Counted from the first letter of the stretch, positions 1-10,745 are shown. The stretch is 64,000 bases of DNA from Saccopteryx bilineata (GCF_036850765.1 NC_089495.1:207502347-207566346), one strand, 5' to 3'. Made by a program: numbers and translations. Notes: a model not told the origin generated them from the letters alone.

Positions 1-2
1 TG

Positions 3-779
3 GTAGGAGTAAAACAGAAAGGTGATGAACCTTATGAGGAGTTTGTTGCTCGGTTGATTCAAGCAGTAAGAAGAGTTATTTCAAATGAGACGGCAGGAGA
101 TATTATAATTAAACAGTTGGCTTATGAAAATGCTAATTCCACTTGCCAGGCCATGTTGCGGTCAGTGAGGAGAGAAGGAATGATAGGGGATTTCATCAAA
201 GCCTGTCAGGATGTAAATCCTGCTTTTATTCAGGGAGTAACTATTGCTGCAACTTTAAAAGGAGAAACGTATCCTCAATTTATTAAGACTATGTATCAAG
301 GAAAAATGCCTTCTGTCAATGAAGCTTCCTCTAAGGGAAGTCTTACTTGCTTTACTTGTAACCAAACGGGCCACTTTAGCCGACAATGCCCTAACAAGAG
401 TGGGCAAGCAGGCCCAGGAGTGCAAGGGACAGCTCCCATAATTAATAATGCTAATAATAATGTCCCATTGCCTAAGACTTTGTGTCCATGCTGTCAAAAA
501 GGATATCATTGGGCAAAGCTGTGCCGTTCTAAATTTCACAAAAACAGACAGCCATTAGGACCAAAGTTAGGAGTAGAATGGCAGCCCCCACAAAATCAAA
601 ATCTAGCAAGCAATCCAAGTAGTAATCAGGGAAACTGGCAAGGGGGCCAGCCTCAGGCCCCGATAACAATTGGGGCCAGCCTGAATCCATTTGTCAACTC
701 CGGTCTGTCTCAGACCTCACCAGGGCGACCCCAGGCAGCGCAGGACTGGACCTCTGTTCCACCACCTCAGCAATATTAA
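3..779 (+). CDS. gag: ERV-1 gag, 3' half (capsid C-terminal domain and nucleocapsid)
   Basis: The open frame enters from the window edge and ends at TAA 777-779. The first residues carry a major homology region (QKGDEPYEEFVARL, about 15-56), the capsid C-terminal signature. Two CCHC zinc knuckles follow: CFTCNQTGHFSRQC and CPCCQKGYHWAKLC, which bind genomic RNA. The tail is rich in Pro, Gln and Asn. No stop interrupts this part, so gag is better kept than pol or env. Matrix and the capsid N-terminus lie upstream of the window; the related ERV-2 shows those parts at 16.2-17.45 kb. The frame overlaps the pro frame, which is entered by -1 shift at 629-635. Confidence 0.9.
   Translation, partial: VGVKQKGDEPYEEFVARLIQAVRRVISNETAGDIIIKQLAYENANSTCQAMLRSVRREGMIGDFIKACQDVNPAFIQGVTIAATLKGETYPQFIKTMYQGKMPSVNEASSKGSLTCFTCNQTGHFSRQCPNKSGQAGPGVQGTAPIINNANNNVPLPKTLCPCCQKGYHWAKLCRSKFHKNRQPLGPKLGVEWQPPQNQNLASNPSSNQGNWQGGQPQAPITIGASLNPFVNSGLSQTSPGRPQAAQDWTSVPPPQQY
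629..661 (+). promoter_or_regulatory. gag-pro -1 ribosomal frameshift signal
   Basis: The heptamer GGGAAAC (629-635) sits in the correct register with gag codons (G GGA AAC). A 7-nt spacer follows, then a GC hairpin: GGGGCC at 643-648 can pair with GGCCCC at 656-661. After a -1 shift the frame is open from 635 through the dUTPase motifs to TAA 1091. The heptamer is a known betaretroviral slippery type. A pseudoknot is possible but not resolved by eye. Confidence 0.85.
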
Positions 780-1537
780 CCCCTGACAGTCCGGCGGTTA
801 CATTACCAACAGGAGTTAAAGGTCCCCTTCCTAAAGGAATGGTTGGATTATTAATTGGCAGAAGTTCAACATCTTTAAAAGGAATACACGTAATGCCAGG
901 AATAATTTATTCGGACTATGAAGGGGAGATAAAAGTAATGATTGCTCCCCCAATTAAAACGCTTGAGACTTATCCTGGTCAAAGAATTGCTCAGCTTTTA
1001 CTATTGCCTTACTGTCCCATCGGAAAGCCTATATCTGAACAAAAACGGGGAGAAGGTGCCTTTGGCTCCAGTGATTTTGTGTTTTGGATATAAGAAATTA
1101 AGAAAGTTAGGCCACTAAAGAAATTAAAGATTTCTGGAAAAGAAATTGAGGGGCTTTTAGATACCGGGGCAGGCGTCTCCTGCATTGCTGGCAAAGATTG
1201 GCCTCCTCAGTCAACTCCAACCTCATTAGTTGGACTTGGCCAGGCTTCAAATGTTGCTAAAAGTTCTCAAATATTAACCTGGCAGGATGAAGACAATAAC
1301 CAAGGAACTTTCTACCCCTATGTAATTTTAAGTATACCATTATCTCTCTGGGGGAGAGACATTTTAGAACAAATGGGTGTTTTCATGTACAGCCCGGATT
1401 CAAAAATAACTGCACAAATGTTACAGATGGGTTTTGATCCTAATCGAGGGCTAGGAAAGAAACAGCAGGGCCAAGTATATCCAATTCAGGTGTTAGAAAA
1501 TCAAGGAAGACATGGTATAGAATACACAAATTTATAG
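635..1537 (+). pseudogene. pro: ERV-1 pro: dUTPase fused to aspartic protease and G-patch, broken
   Basis: Reached by -1 shift from gag. The dUTPase part shows motif 1 (GSAGLDLCS, about 731-757), motif 2 (GLLIGRSS), motif 3 (PGIIYSDYEGE) and motif 4 (GQRIAQLLLLPY). In motif 3 the usual catalytic Asp is Tyr (codon 908-910), so activity is doubtful. A TAA at 1091-1093 then stops the frame. The same frame continues into the protease with the DTGAG active site (about 1157-1171), the GRDIL motif near 1353 and a G-patch ([15 protein letters not shown], about 1430-1474) typical of betaretroviral proteases. It ends at TAG 1535-1537, where the pro-pol shift site lies. The stop and the motif 3 change are read directly; loss of function is inferred. 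Confidence 0.88.
1528..1534 (+). promoter_or_regulatory. pro-pol -1 frameshift heptamer
   Basis: AAATTTA is in register with pro codons (A AAT TTA) directly before the pro stop TAG 1535-1537. A -1 shift here enters the RT frame, which is open to 1698. Position and heptamer type match betaretroviral pro-pol junctions. No downstream structure was confirmed. Confidence 0.78.
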
Positions 1538-4040
1538 TTGGGGCCACTGAGCTATTTGCTGCCGATCCTATTAACTGGAAATCTAACAACCCAGTATGGG
1601 TAGAACAGTGGCCCCTGAGTTCAGAAAAAATTAAGGCAGCCAGAGAATTAGTTATGCAGCAATTACAGGAAGGACATATAGAAGTTTCTAACAGTCCATG
1701 AAACACTCCTATTTTTGTTATTAAAAAGAAATCAGGAAAATGGAGGTTGCTACAGGACCTTAGGGCTATAAATGCCACTATGGAAGATATGGAATCATTA
1801 CAACCTGGACTCCCCTCACCAGTGCGGTGCCTCATGGCTACAGTGTAATTGTTATAGATTTACAGGACTGCTTTTTTACTATACCATTAGCTACACAGGA
1901 TTGTCGAAGGCTTGCATTTATTCTGCCATCAGAAAATTTTAAACAACCTTATGAGAGATATCAGTGGAAGGTATTGCCCCAGGAAATGAAAAACAGTCCC
2001 ACGCTTTGTCAAAAATTTGTGAATCAAGCTTTAGATCCAATAAGAATAAAATATCCTAATCTTTATTTAATTCACTATATGGATGACATTTTACTTGCTC
2101 TGCCTGATCGGGAAAAATTGCATAATATTTTACAAGAAACAACTCAGTCTTTACAAAATTTTGGATTAAAGATAGCCCCTGAAAAAATTCAAGTACAGCC
2201 ACCTTTTAATTACTTGGGACGTGTTCTGTCTACAGACATTGTCAGTCCTCAAAAGTTACAATTAAGAAAAGATCATTTAAAAACTCTAAATGACTATCAA
2301 AAATTATTGGGAGACATTAATTGGATTAGACCCTATTTGAAATTAACTACAGCAGAGCTTAAGCCATTGTTTGATATTTTGAGAGGAGATGCTGATCCAA
2401 CTTCTCCTCGAGAGCTCACAGAAGAAGTGGCAAAAGCTCTTAGAAAAATAGAAGAAGTAATTAATAATCAACATTTAGTCAGAGTTATTATAGAGGAACC
2501 ATGGCAGCTTGTGATTTTAGCCACTGAACACACTCCTACTGGATGTTTGTGGCAGAATGGCCCTCTAGAGTGGCTTCACTTACCTGTCTCTCACAAGAAA
2601 GTTATTATGCCCTATACTGATTTGGTGGCTACTCTTATAATTAAAGGAAGAAACCGCAGCAGAGAGTTGTTTGGTAAAGAAATGATGGAAGTCATTGTTC
2701 CTTATAATAAGGATCAATTTCAAGCATTATTACAGCTAAATTCAGAATGGCAAATTGCTTTTAGTAATTTTACAGGGCAGGTTTTATTTCATCTTCCTGC
2801 TCACCACTGCTGCAATTTCTAAAAAGACAATCAGTCATTTTTCCCACTAAGACTTCTAGAAATCCGCTGCCGCCACCAGCCGCACTGGTTTTTACTGATG
2901 GCTCATCTAATGGTAAAGCTGTAACAATTATAGGGGATGAGCATATTATCACTGAAACTCAGGAGAAATCAGCGCAAAAAACAGAAATTATTGCTGTTAT
3001 AACAGCATTTCAAAAATTGGAACATGTTCCCTTTAATTTGTTCACTGATTCACAGTATATAGTTAAAATGTTTCCTTACATTGAAACTGCTTCTTTGCCA
3101 CATCATCTAACCACTATTTTTTTCACTTTTAAACAGCCTACAAAAGCAGATTCATTGCAGAACTCTCCCTTTCTTTATCGGCCACATTCGCTCTCACACT
3201 TCTATTCCAGGACCACTACACGAGGGAAATCGTCTTGCTGATTTTCTTACACAGCAGAAAGCAGTGTTTACAGCAGTAGAAGAAGCTAAACTTTCCCATG
3301 CTTTACATCACCAGAATGCATCTGCACTCCGGTGGCAGTTTCAACTATCTCATGAAGCTGCTCAAGCTATTGTTTGTAGCTTTAACACGTGCCCTACTCA
3401 CTTTTCTAATCATAGTTTTGGAGTTAACCCACGAGGACTCCGACCCAATGACCTTTGGCAGATGGATGTCTGTCATATTCCATCTTTTGGCAAACTTTGC
3501 TATGTACATGTTTGTGTTGATACCTTTTCAAATGTTGTTGCTTGTACTGCACGAACTGGAGAGGCCTTTAAGGATGTAGTACAACATCTTTTTCACTGCT
3601 TTGCTATTCTAGGAATGCCAAAGGCTATTAAAACTGATAATGCTCCAGCATATACATCAGCTGCCTTTAAAAGGTTTTGTAACACCTTTAATATTTCACA
3701 TAATACTGGCATCCCTTACAATCCACAGGGACAAGGTATAGTAGAAAGGACTCATCAGACCCTGAAAATGCAGATTCAAAAACTACGGGAAGGTGAGTTA
3801 AAATATAGTTCCCCACATCAGCTTTTAAATCATGCTTTGTTTGTTATTAACAATCTTAATACAGACTATCAAGGCCACACTCGCATGCTGAGACACTGGA
3901 ATCTGGATCTGGATAAGCCTAAACCAATGGCAAAGTGGAAGGATTTATTGACAGGTCAATGGAAAGGTCCAGATGTAATTCTAACCCAGGGGAGAGGGTA
4001 TGCTTGTATATTTCCACAGGACGCTGACTCGCCTCTCTGA
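1534..4040 (+). pseudogene. pol: ERV-1 pol: reverse transcriptase, RNase H, integrase, multiply broken
   Basis: RT begins after the shift site. A TGA at 1699-1701 replaces a Trp codon, and about one base is missing near 1820-1830 where the frame changes. The RT core then reads openly at 1827-2822 with YMDD at 2076-2087. A one-base loss near 2803 (CACCAC against CACCCAC in ERV-2 at about 19,450) ends that frame. RNase H follows (FTDGS near 2889, FTDSQ near 3042). A run of seven T (3117-3123) marks a further shift that ERV-2 shares. Integrase is open at 3264-4040 with catalytic Asp in WQMDVCH, Asp in IKTDNA and Glu in QGIVERTH. The first zinc Cys of the integrase CxxC is Phe (3381-3383); ERV-2 keeps Cys. 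Breaks are seen directly; non-function is inferred. Confidence 0.93.
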
Positions 4041-4197
4041 ATCCCAGACTGGCTGATTCGCCAAGTCTCACCAGAGGCCTCCGCTGCCACTGCTGCCCCC
4101 TCCCGGCCAGAAGGAGACTCCTGTGCCACCTGCATCACCAGTGACTTTCCAGCAAAAGCCATCAAAGAGCTCTCCGTATAATCCTGTTACTCGAGTG

Positions 4198-6293
4198 ATG
4201 CAGCGATTGTCACTACAGGAAGCTAGATGACCTCCCTATCATAGTCAACGGATGATTCACTCTACTCGAACTGTCAACCCACCAACCTGGAACCAGTTGA
4301 AGGCATTGACTGAGAGGGCTAATTTAATTTGTCATCGACAAAACATACATCATAACCCTGTTAATATGTTTATTGCTATGCTAGCTGTACTTTCAATTCA
4401 GGTGCTTAATGTTGAGGCTACTGGACAAAACAAATCTTATTGGGCTTATATTCCAAATCCACCATTAGTTAAGCCTGTTACTTGGGGAGGAGATGATATA
4501 CCTGTGTTTAATAATCATACTAAGTTTTTGGGAGGATCATCTAGTTCTTTTATTATGCATAAAACTGATTCAAATTTCTCATTTCATTGAAAAACGGATA
4601 ATGTACCTATATGTTTTATGTTTAATAATACTCGCAAGATTTCTGGGTGTTTTCCTACTACACTTAAGACCATTTTGACTGACTCTCCTAAAAGTAATAA
4701 ACCTGGACACATTACAAGAGACTTATGGTCTCTCACAATTTTAATGCCTGGAGGCCCTGACACCCATGAGTATAATCCTGTTACCTTGCCTCCTAAGGGA
4801 TTTCACCCATGTAAACTTTATCCTCCAAAAAAGGCAACTCAAGAGCCTTACTGGTGGTCTGTGGAAAATAGATTTGGTTTTCCCCCATGGCAAGAATGTG
4901 CATATTACAATTATATAAATTATACTGCATATAATGTTAATTTCTCTTACAAGATTGGTCTAGTCCTTATTTTGAATATGATTATAGAAAATTAGTGCAG
5001 GAAATGAGATACGATTACAGTTGGTCAGATAAATATAATCCTTTAAATAAAATCATCACACGTTGGCAGTCTGCTGGATGGATACCTGCACAGCTGACTT
5101 ATCAGGATGAATTAACCACCAGGTATCAAACAAAGCTTTGGCAGCTAATAGCAGCTGCTGCACCAGCATATTTGGTTAGGCCTTGCCCTTATCCTGTTCA
5201 AAATATTTTTGTTCAGGCTTGTGTACAGGCTCCTTATGTACTCTTGATTGCTACAATGAACAGTAATCTTTCTGTTAGCAATTATAATTCTATGTTTAGC
5301 ATTTCCTGCTCTCGCTGTGTTTTAACAAACTGTCTATCTTATAACACCAAAGCTCAAGTCATGTTTATTTTGCAGCAGCCACCTTATGTAATGTTACCTG
5401 TTAGTCTGTCTCAGCCTTGGTATGATGACCCAGTGTTGCATGCACTACAGGCTGCTTCTGAAGCGCTTGCTCGCCATCGAGGAAAGCGATTTGTTGCCGA
5501 ATTGATTTTGGGAATTACTATTCTTATTGCTATTATAGGATCTGTAGCTGCTTCCACCACTGCTTTAGCTCAATCAGTTCACACTGCAAATCATGTAGAT
5601 AGTTTATCTCATAATATATCTTTTGCATTAGCAGTACAGGAGACTCTAGCTAGGAAGTTAGAAATAAAAGTGAATGCTTTAGAGGAGGCTTTTATTCACA
5701 TAGGTAATGAGCTGTTAGCTATGAAGGCTAGGATGACTCTTAGATGCCATGCAGGATTCAGGTGGATATGTGTGACTCCTTTAGAATACAATCAGTCTAT
5801 CATAGCATGGAATAATATACAGAATCATTTGTTAGGTGTATGGAATAATAGTGATATTAGTTTAGATTTGAAGGAATTACATCAGCAGATACAAAACTTA
5901 GGACATTCAGGCTCTTTAGTCTCTGCCTCAGAAGTAGCTGATCAATTTGTTGAAAACATTAAAAGTATGTTTTCTATGCATGGCCTGACCTCTTTAGCTA
6001 CTGATATAGGCATAATAATAGCTGTGGCAATTATCACTCTTCTTGTCCTTCCAGTCATGTTCCAACTCTTAAACAACGGTCTCAGGGAAACAGCGGTGAA
6101 AATACAAAAGCAGGGGGAGATGTCGGGAGCCGATCAACAACTGCTGGCTGACAAGGTCACAGCAGGAGAAGACCCACAACTGCTGGCTGACAAGGTCACA
6201 GCAGGAGAAGACCCACAACTGCTGGCTGACAAGGTCACAGCAGAAGAAGACCCACAACTGCTGGCTGACAAGGTCACAGCAGAAGAAAATTAA
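4198..6293 (+). pseudogene. env: ERV-1 env, broken, with C-terminus running into the LTR
   Basis: The likely start is ATG 4198, as in ERV-2 (22,813), but TGA 4228-4230 follows; the next in-frame ATG is 4252. A hydrophobic signal segment near 4365-4415 precedes a surface subunit with several N-glycosylation sites. TGA 4588-4590 and a one-base loss near 4950 break it (both positions are intact in ERV-2). The frame at 4995-6293 holds the end of the surface subunit, an RGKR furin-type site (about 5477-5488), a hydrophobic fusion-peptide-like stretch, a helical region and a membrane span (about 6000-6065). The polypurine region differs from ERV-2, and the frame reads on into the LTR, adding a tail of repeated 13-residue units. 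Function in entry is inferred from family layout only. Confidence 0.9.
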
Positions 6294-6370
6294 AAACTGC
6301 TGATTGACAAAGTCACCACAGTGAAGACCAATGGCTGCGGGGGTGACAAAGTCACCGCAAAGGAAAGGGA
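6141..6370 (+). repeat. 39-bp tandem array at U3 start
   Basis: Units begin with CTGCTGGCTGACAAGGTCAC at 6141, 6180, 6219 and 6258, with decayed units at 6297 and after. The period is exactly 39 bp (13 codons). Each unit carries AAGGTCA, a nuclear-receptor half-site. Copy number differs among LTRs: four good units here, two in both ERV-2 LTRs, three in the solo LTR at 20,710. Confidence 0.92.
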
Positions 6371-7534
6371 CAATGATACTTCCCCCTTTGACTTTTTGAA
6401 TTAATTTGGCCTTATATGCCCCCTTATCTTGGAGTGTGCTATTATTTATGGCGCAGGGATAATAGTACCATGCTTTCCCTGTAGATTCGTAGTAATTTCT
6501 TTGGAAATGAGACAGAGGGTGTGAGTTCCACAGAAAAGCCTGTAAGCCCCTTGAACTGGGCTCATAAACATAAGAGGCTGGCTATGATATTCCTCGTAAA
6601 GGGTTAAGTCTGTAGGAGAATTTCTTCTTAATCATGTTAGAAAGAATAGATTGTGACTTGTGAATGGGTAGGAGGCAGTGGCTGTGCACAGAGCACCTTT
6701 CGGCCTTCACTTAATTCATCATTTTTCCTCCCTAGCCTTTTCATGTGATAGAGTAGAGAAACATTCCTTTCTTCTTGCTTACCTGACCTACAGATGGTGG
6801 AACACTCTAAAAAGAATATAGTTAGAACTTAACTAGTGTGTGAATATAGTAAATAAATAAAATTTGACTAGACAATAGAATCTTAGGAAAGGAGTAATGG
6901 AATGGCCCATTGCGTGGCCTGGGATGGGAACGCAGTCAGCAAGAAAAGAATGTTTTGCTAAGAGACTTGTTTTATGACTGAAGGCAGTTGCTGAGCTTTC
7001 TCAGTGAGACACTCTCATGAGGTTTGTATACTTCTCCAAGATAATGAGAGGAATGTGGGGGAATCCACAGAAGCAATAGCAATTAATGTCTTTTGAAATT
7101 ATGTTGCTACTAAGCTATCTTGCGAGTGCACTCTATATATCTTTAAGTAAAAGTTACTCTTAATGTTATGTCAATTTCTTAATGGGCAAGCCTTTTGTTA
7201 TCTTGTGAGAAAAGTTAGGACACTGCATAAACTCAAGGCCATTTGCCTGAGCAAGCGGTGGTCCTTTGCTAGTCCTTAATGATTTCGTCTGCTAATCTCT
7301 CTCTGCCCCTTGACTCACAACAACAGTAAAGTTGAGTTATTAGTTAGTACTAATCCTTTAAAAGCTTTTACCAATGGTGTTATCGCTATTCAAGTTATAT
7401 TGTAGTTGTACTTTGAATGATTTGCCACCTGATTTGTAGTTTATAGATATAAATTAACTGTTATCTGGAATCATGTAAACATAGTGAAACAGAAGCAATG
7501 ATTAATACCATGTAATTGTAACTTGGTGTGTGTG

Positions 7535-7601
7535 TATAAAAAAGGAGCTATACTAGCATTTGGCAGAGATGCCTGGCAGTAAATGCTAACTAGAGAATAA
7601 A
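7535..7601 (+). promoter_or_regulatory. ERV-1 LTR core promoter and poly(A) signal
   Basis: TATAAAAAA at 7535-7543 is followed 53 bp later by AATAAA at 7596-7601, the normal U3/R arrangement. In both ERV-2 LTRs the TATA position reads TTTTTAAAAAGG, a weaker match. Confidence 0.75.
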
Positions 7602-9219
7602 GAGAAAGAAAAGAATTCGGCTCTCTCACTCGAATTTCGCCGACACCGTCTCCTCCTGTGGGACCCCTGGGTCCCCCCCGGGGCTGGACCTTGGCAGTGC
7701 TGCAATGAAGAATTCATGCTTTTCCTCTCTCTCCCTTCCTCTGTTTCTATTAGTCCCTCTTTAACGCTGTCTCTGTGTCCAAAAAAGAAAAATTAAAACC
7801 TGAAATAGTGTTTTTTCATGAAGGTGACCTTGAGGATGCACTATGGAGAAATTTCGAGACAGAAGAGTTACAAATGCACAGAAAAGTTTTATTTTAAAAG
7901 GGATTTGGTGTCCACAGAAGTCACAGTCAGTAAAGGAAGGGCGAATGTTCAGTACAGAGAGACGGTAACTCAGCAGAGAACTGAAAGCTGTTTTCACTTT
8001 ACATAACAGGGAAATTTATTTAGACTTTCTTACAGTATTAAATTCATAGGTTCCTTCTTTCTTTCTTTCACACCCTGTATCTCTCCACTTCAATATACTT
8101 TCTTTGTTAAATACTGGAGATTTAAGGTAAAACATTGAGGAAACTCTGGAGACCAACACAACTCACTCCTCAGCCTGTGGCTCTCATCACTTGTTCATGT
8201 TTTCTGACTCATCTTAGCGAGTTCACTAAAGATGATTGCCCCAAAATATGTGGCTAATACAACAGGAGGAGGCCTGGACATGCACCATCACGCTGACCCT
8301 CCACATAGAAATGACAGTCCTTATAGCAGGGCTCCCTGACCGTTCTGCCTGATCTACTTATGTAACCTGAGGTACAATGAAGAAAACAATCAACACAAGG
8401 ACTACTTACACAGCCTCACCAGACAACACAACAGCAGCCCGAATCTTACACTAAAAGCTAGTTAAAACAATAGACTAAGAAAAAAAGAAAAAAAGAAATT
8501 TTAAGTATGTAAAAATCTCACCAAACTCTGGAAAAACACATAACCAGGAAGCTTTAGGAGGAAGTGTCCTCTAGAGAGAACGGCCCATTCAGGAGTGTCT
8601 GAGACCCTACACATTCTTATGGAAGAGTTTGGCTACAGACTGTTCCATGAGGACCCTTCCTGCACAGCCTCTAGAAAAAGAAAGGTCTCCCATTCAGAAT
8701 AATTAACTAGGCCTGCAGTCAAATGATTAAGAACATTTTTCCCACTTTAGGAGAAACAACAGGAGGACATCTCTACCCAGAGTCAAACACTCCATCATTC
8801 CTGCAAAAATTCCTTTTTTTGGTGAACTTTTTTGTTCATGTTATTTGAGTTCAAAATCACATATTTTTTTGTCCATACTATGCTCTGAAAGACAGTATCT
8901 TTAGCTAGTGTCATGTGAAATGAAATCAAATAGTACATTTAAAATTTTTAATATTCTCAGTTTTTCAAAAATATCCCTTATATTTTGCACTTTGCAGGGC
9001 TCTACTATTCTTGGGTAGATTTTCCAATAAGGAAAATAAAACACACAAATGCAGGAGTCATTTCATATTGACCAACGCAGTGCCTGAAACAGGCATGAAC
9101 TGTCTAATGTTGTTTGTTTTATCCCTTCCCAAGAAAAGAGAATATCCAGCTCTGCCTATTCTCTGGAAAATGAGCCAGCATTTCAAAATAAAAAGTGAAA
9201 AATTGTAACCCCAACTCAC

Positions 9220-9278
9220 CAGTGTTTTGGGCTTTCCCTCCTTTTCTTGGAGCGAGTCAGTGCAGTTCGAAGGCAGAC
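9220..9278 (-). CDS. KZFP copy 1, 59-nt coding exon
   Basis: Read on the minus strand, a pyrimidine tract ending CTCTAG precedes the exon, which ends CACTG before GTGAGTT. The same 59-nt exon occurs at 41,074-41,132 and 63,346-63,404. In all copies it carries the frame from the start exon in phase 1 to the KRAB exon in phase 0. It encodes a short basic linker (about LPSNCTDSL then Lys-rich) with no known domain. For this copy the next exon lies beyond ERV-1, so splicing would have to cross the provirus. Exon status rests on splice signals and threefold conservation; expression is unproved. Confidence 0.7.
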
Positions 9279-9458
9279 CTAGAGGAAGAACAAAGCTCTG
9301 AGGGTGCAGGCCTCCCAGAATGCCCCGGGGAGCAGCTCCTCGGAGCCCAAAAAAGAGGGAGCAGTCCCTTTACTCAGCTGGGGTCACTACAGTGCTCTCA
9401 GCTAAGAACAGAGCCTTACTCCTCCTCCTCACCTCTCCAGACTCTCAACAACTCTCAC

Positions 9459-9588
9459 CTTTAGCCTCATGATTTAGGGTCAGATTCTTCACGATCTCCA
9501 TGTCTTCTTTGTACTCTGCTCGGTCCTGCTCTCCCAGGACTGAACGATATGCCAACATAACGGCCAGTGGGTCAGACATGTGTTTGCC
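9459..9588 (-). CDS. KZFP copy 1, first coding exon
   Basis: Minus-strand ATG at 9579-9577 opens 40 codons (MSDPLAV... to ...NHEAK) plus one base, ending at a GTGAGAG donor. A TTTCAG acceptor precedes it by about nine bases. The acidic N-terminus has no recognised domain. Unit 3 carries the same exon with intact ATG; unit 2 has AGG instead. The promoter candidate lies about 1.5 kb upstream. The gene copy cannot be judged complete because its KRAB and finger exons are not in view. Confidence 0.7.
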
Positions 9589-10119
9589 CTGAAATTCTAC
9601 CAAGCAGCCGCGTAGACATTTCAGCACAAGATTGACTTCTGCTCCTGACCCGGGTCACATCTCCAAACCACCCTTGTGAAAGCGCACCGTGTTTCCACGA
9701 AGCAGCACCTGCGGGTGGAGCAGCAACGTGACGTTTCCACACTCCTTACTGTACAAATCAGGCACTGCAGGTCCTGAGAGCTCCCACCCAACCGCATCCC
9801 CACTCACTCACCGACTTGGGCCAGTCACCCCCAGAAAAACAAGCAAAAACATCCAGAACTCTATATTCACAATCAGTCCGGGGTTCCCACAACCATTCAC
9901 ACACGCATGGCCCATGTAGATGTCCCCTTACCAAAAGCAGGGGGGCTATATAGTCGACTCTGCACCCCCACCCACCACAGGGAATGCCTGTCTATTTAGC
10001 TCTGGTTGAACTCATGTGCCCAGAGCCCAAATAAACCTCGGGGAAGCACGTCTACAGTAACCTCCCTATGTGCATTGTATGGCCCAGAACCATCCCAACT
10101 CCTAAAAATGACATGAGCC

Positions 10120-10440
10120 TGTCTGACCGGGTGGTGGCGCGGTGGATAGAGCGTTGGACTGGGATGTGGAGGGACCCGGGTTCGAGACCCTGAGGTCGCC
10201 AGCTTGAGCGCGGGCTCGTCTGGCTTGGGCAGAAAGCTAGCCGGCTTGGACCCAGGCTCGCTGGCTCCGGCAGGGGGTTGCTCGGTCTGCTGAGGGCCCG
10301 TGGACAGGGCGCATGTGAGAGAGCAATCAATGAACAACTGAAAAGTCGCAGCGCCCAACGAAAAGCTGATGATTGATGCTTCTCATCTCTCCTTTCCTGT
10401 CCGTCTGTCCCTCTCTCTGACTCTCAAAAAAAAAAAAAAA
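10120..10440 (+). mobile_element. Type B tRNA-derived SINE
   Basis: Head with A-box/B-box-like motifs (GGTTCGAGACCC), body ending in TCTCTCTGACTCTC and a poly(A) tail. The target duplication AAAATGACATGAGCCTG flanks it. Unit 2 has no copy here (about 41,966), so it inserted after the duplication. Confidence 0.9.
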
Positions 10441-10457
10441 AAATGACATGAGCCTGA

Positions 10458-10745
10458 CTAGACTGTGGCACACTGGATAGGGCGTCGGACTGGGACGCAG
10501 ATTCAAAAGTAGGAGGTCACCAGCTTGAGCGCGGACTCATCTGGTTTGAGCAAAGCTCACCAGCTTGGACCCAAGAAAGCTGGCTAGAACAAGGGGTCAC
10601 TCAGTCTACTTTAGCCCCAAAGTCAAGGAACATATGAGAAAGCAATCAATGAACAACTAAGGTCCCGCAACAAAAAATTGATGCTTCTCATCTCCCTCCC
10701 TTCTATCCGTCTCTCTGTCTCTCTCTGTCTGGGTCACACAAAAAT
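10458..10745 (+). mobile_element. Older type B SINE, shared with unit 2
   Basis: Diverged head (ACTAGACTGTGGCACACTGG) and degenerate body. The orthologous copy is at about 41,977-42,290, so it predates the duplication. Confidence 0.8.

Larger units (their letters stand above)
1..7696 (+). mobile_element. Betaretrovirus-like endogenous provirus ERV-1, 5' part outside window
   Basis: Order is gag (3' half), dUTPase-protease, RT, RNase H, integrase, env and a 1.58-kb 3' LTR, the betaretroviral layout. dUTPase in the pro frame, a G-patch after protease and two -1 frameshift steps support class II/beta. The LTR ends in CA at 7696 and the next six bases, 7697-7702 (gtgctg), should be the target duplication; the other copy is off the window. 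It sits inside a SINE that is also present at 39.1 kb and 61.4 kb, antisense to the KZFP exons at 9.2-9.6 kb. Several stops and frameshifts make it non-autonomous. Confidence 0.95.
6121..7696 (+). repeat. ERV-1 3' LTR (1576 bp)
   Basis: It starts TGTCGGGAGCC after the purine tract GGGGGAGA and ends in CA, with closely matching copies at 14,686, 20,710 and 25,062. It is long for a retroviral LTR. U3 begins with a 39-bp tandem array. A TATA-like box lies at 7535 and AATAAA at 7596, so R should begin near 7560. U5 ends in a C/G-rich stretch. No long LTR reading frame like the MMTV superantigen was found beyond the 5' tandem array. Confidence 0.95.

Noticed and set aside
7140..7520. Search for an MMTV-like superantigen gene in the 1.5-kb LTR
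   Set aside because: No long frame exists beyond the tandem array in any LTR copy.
9996..10358. 120-codon minus-strand ORF
   Set aside because: Lies across a type B SINE inserted after the duplication.
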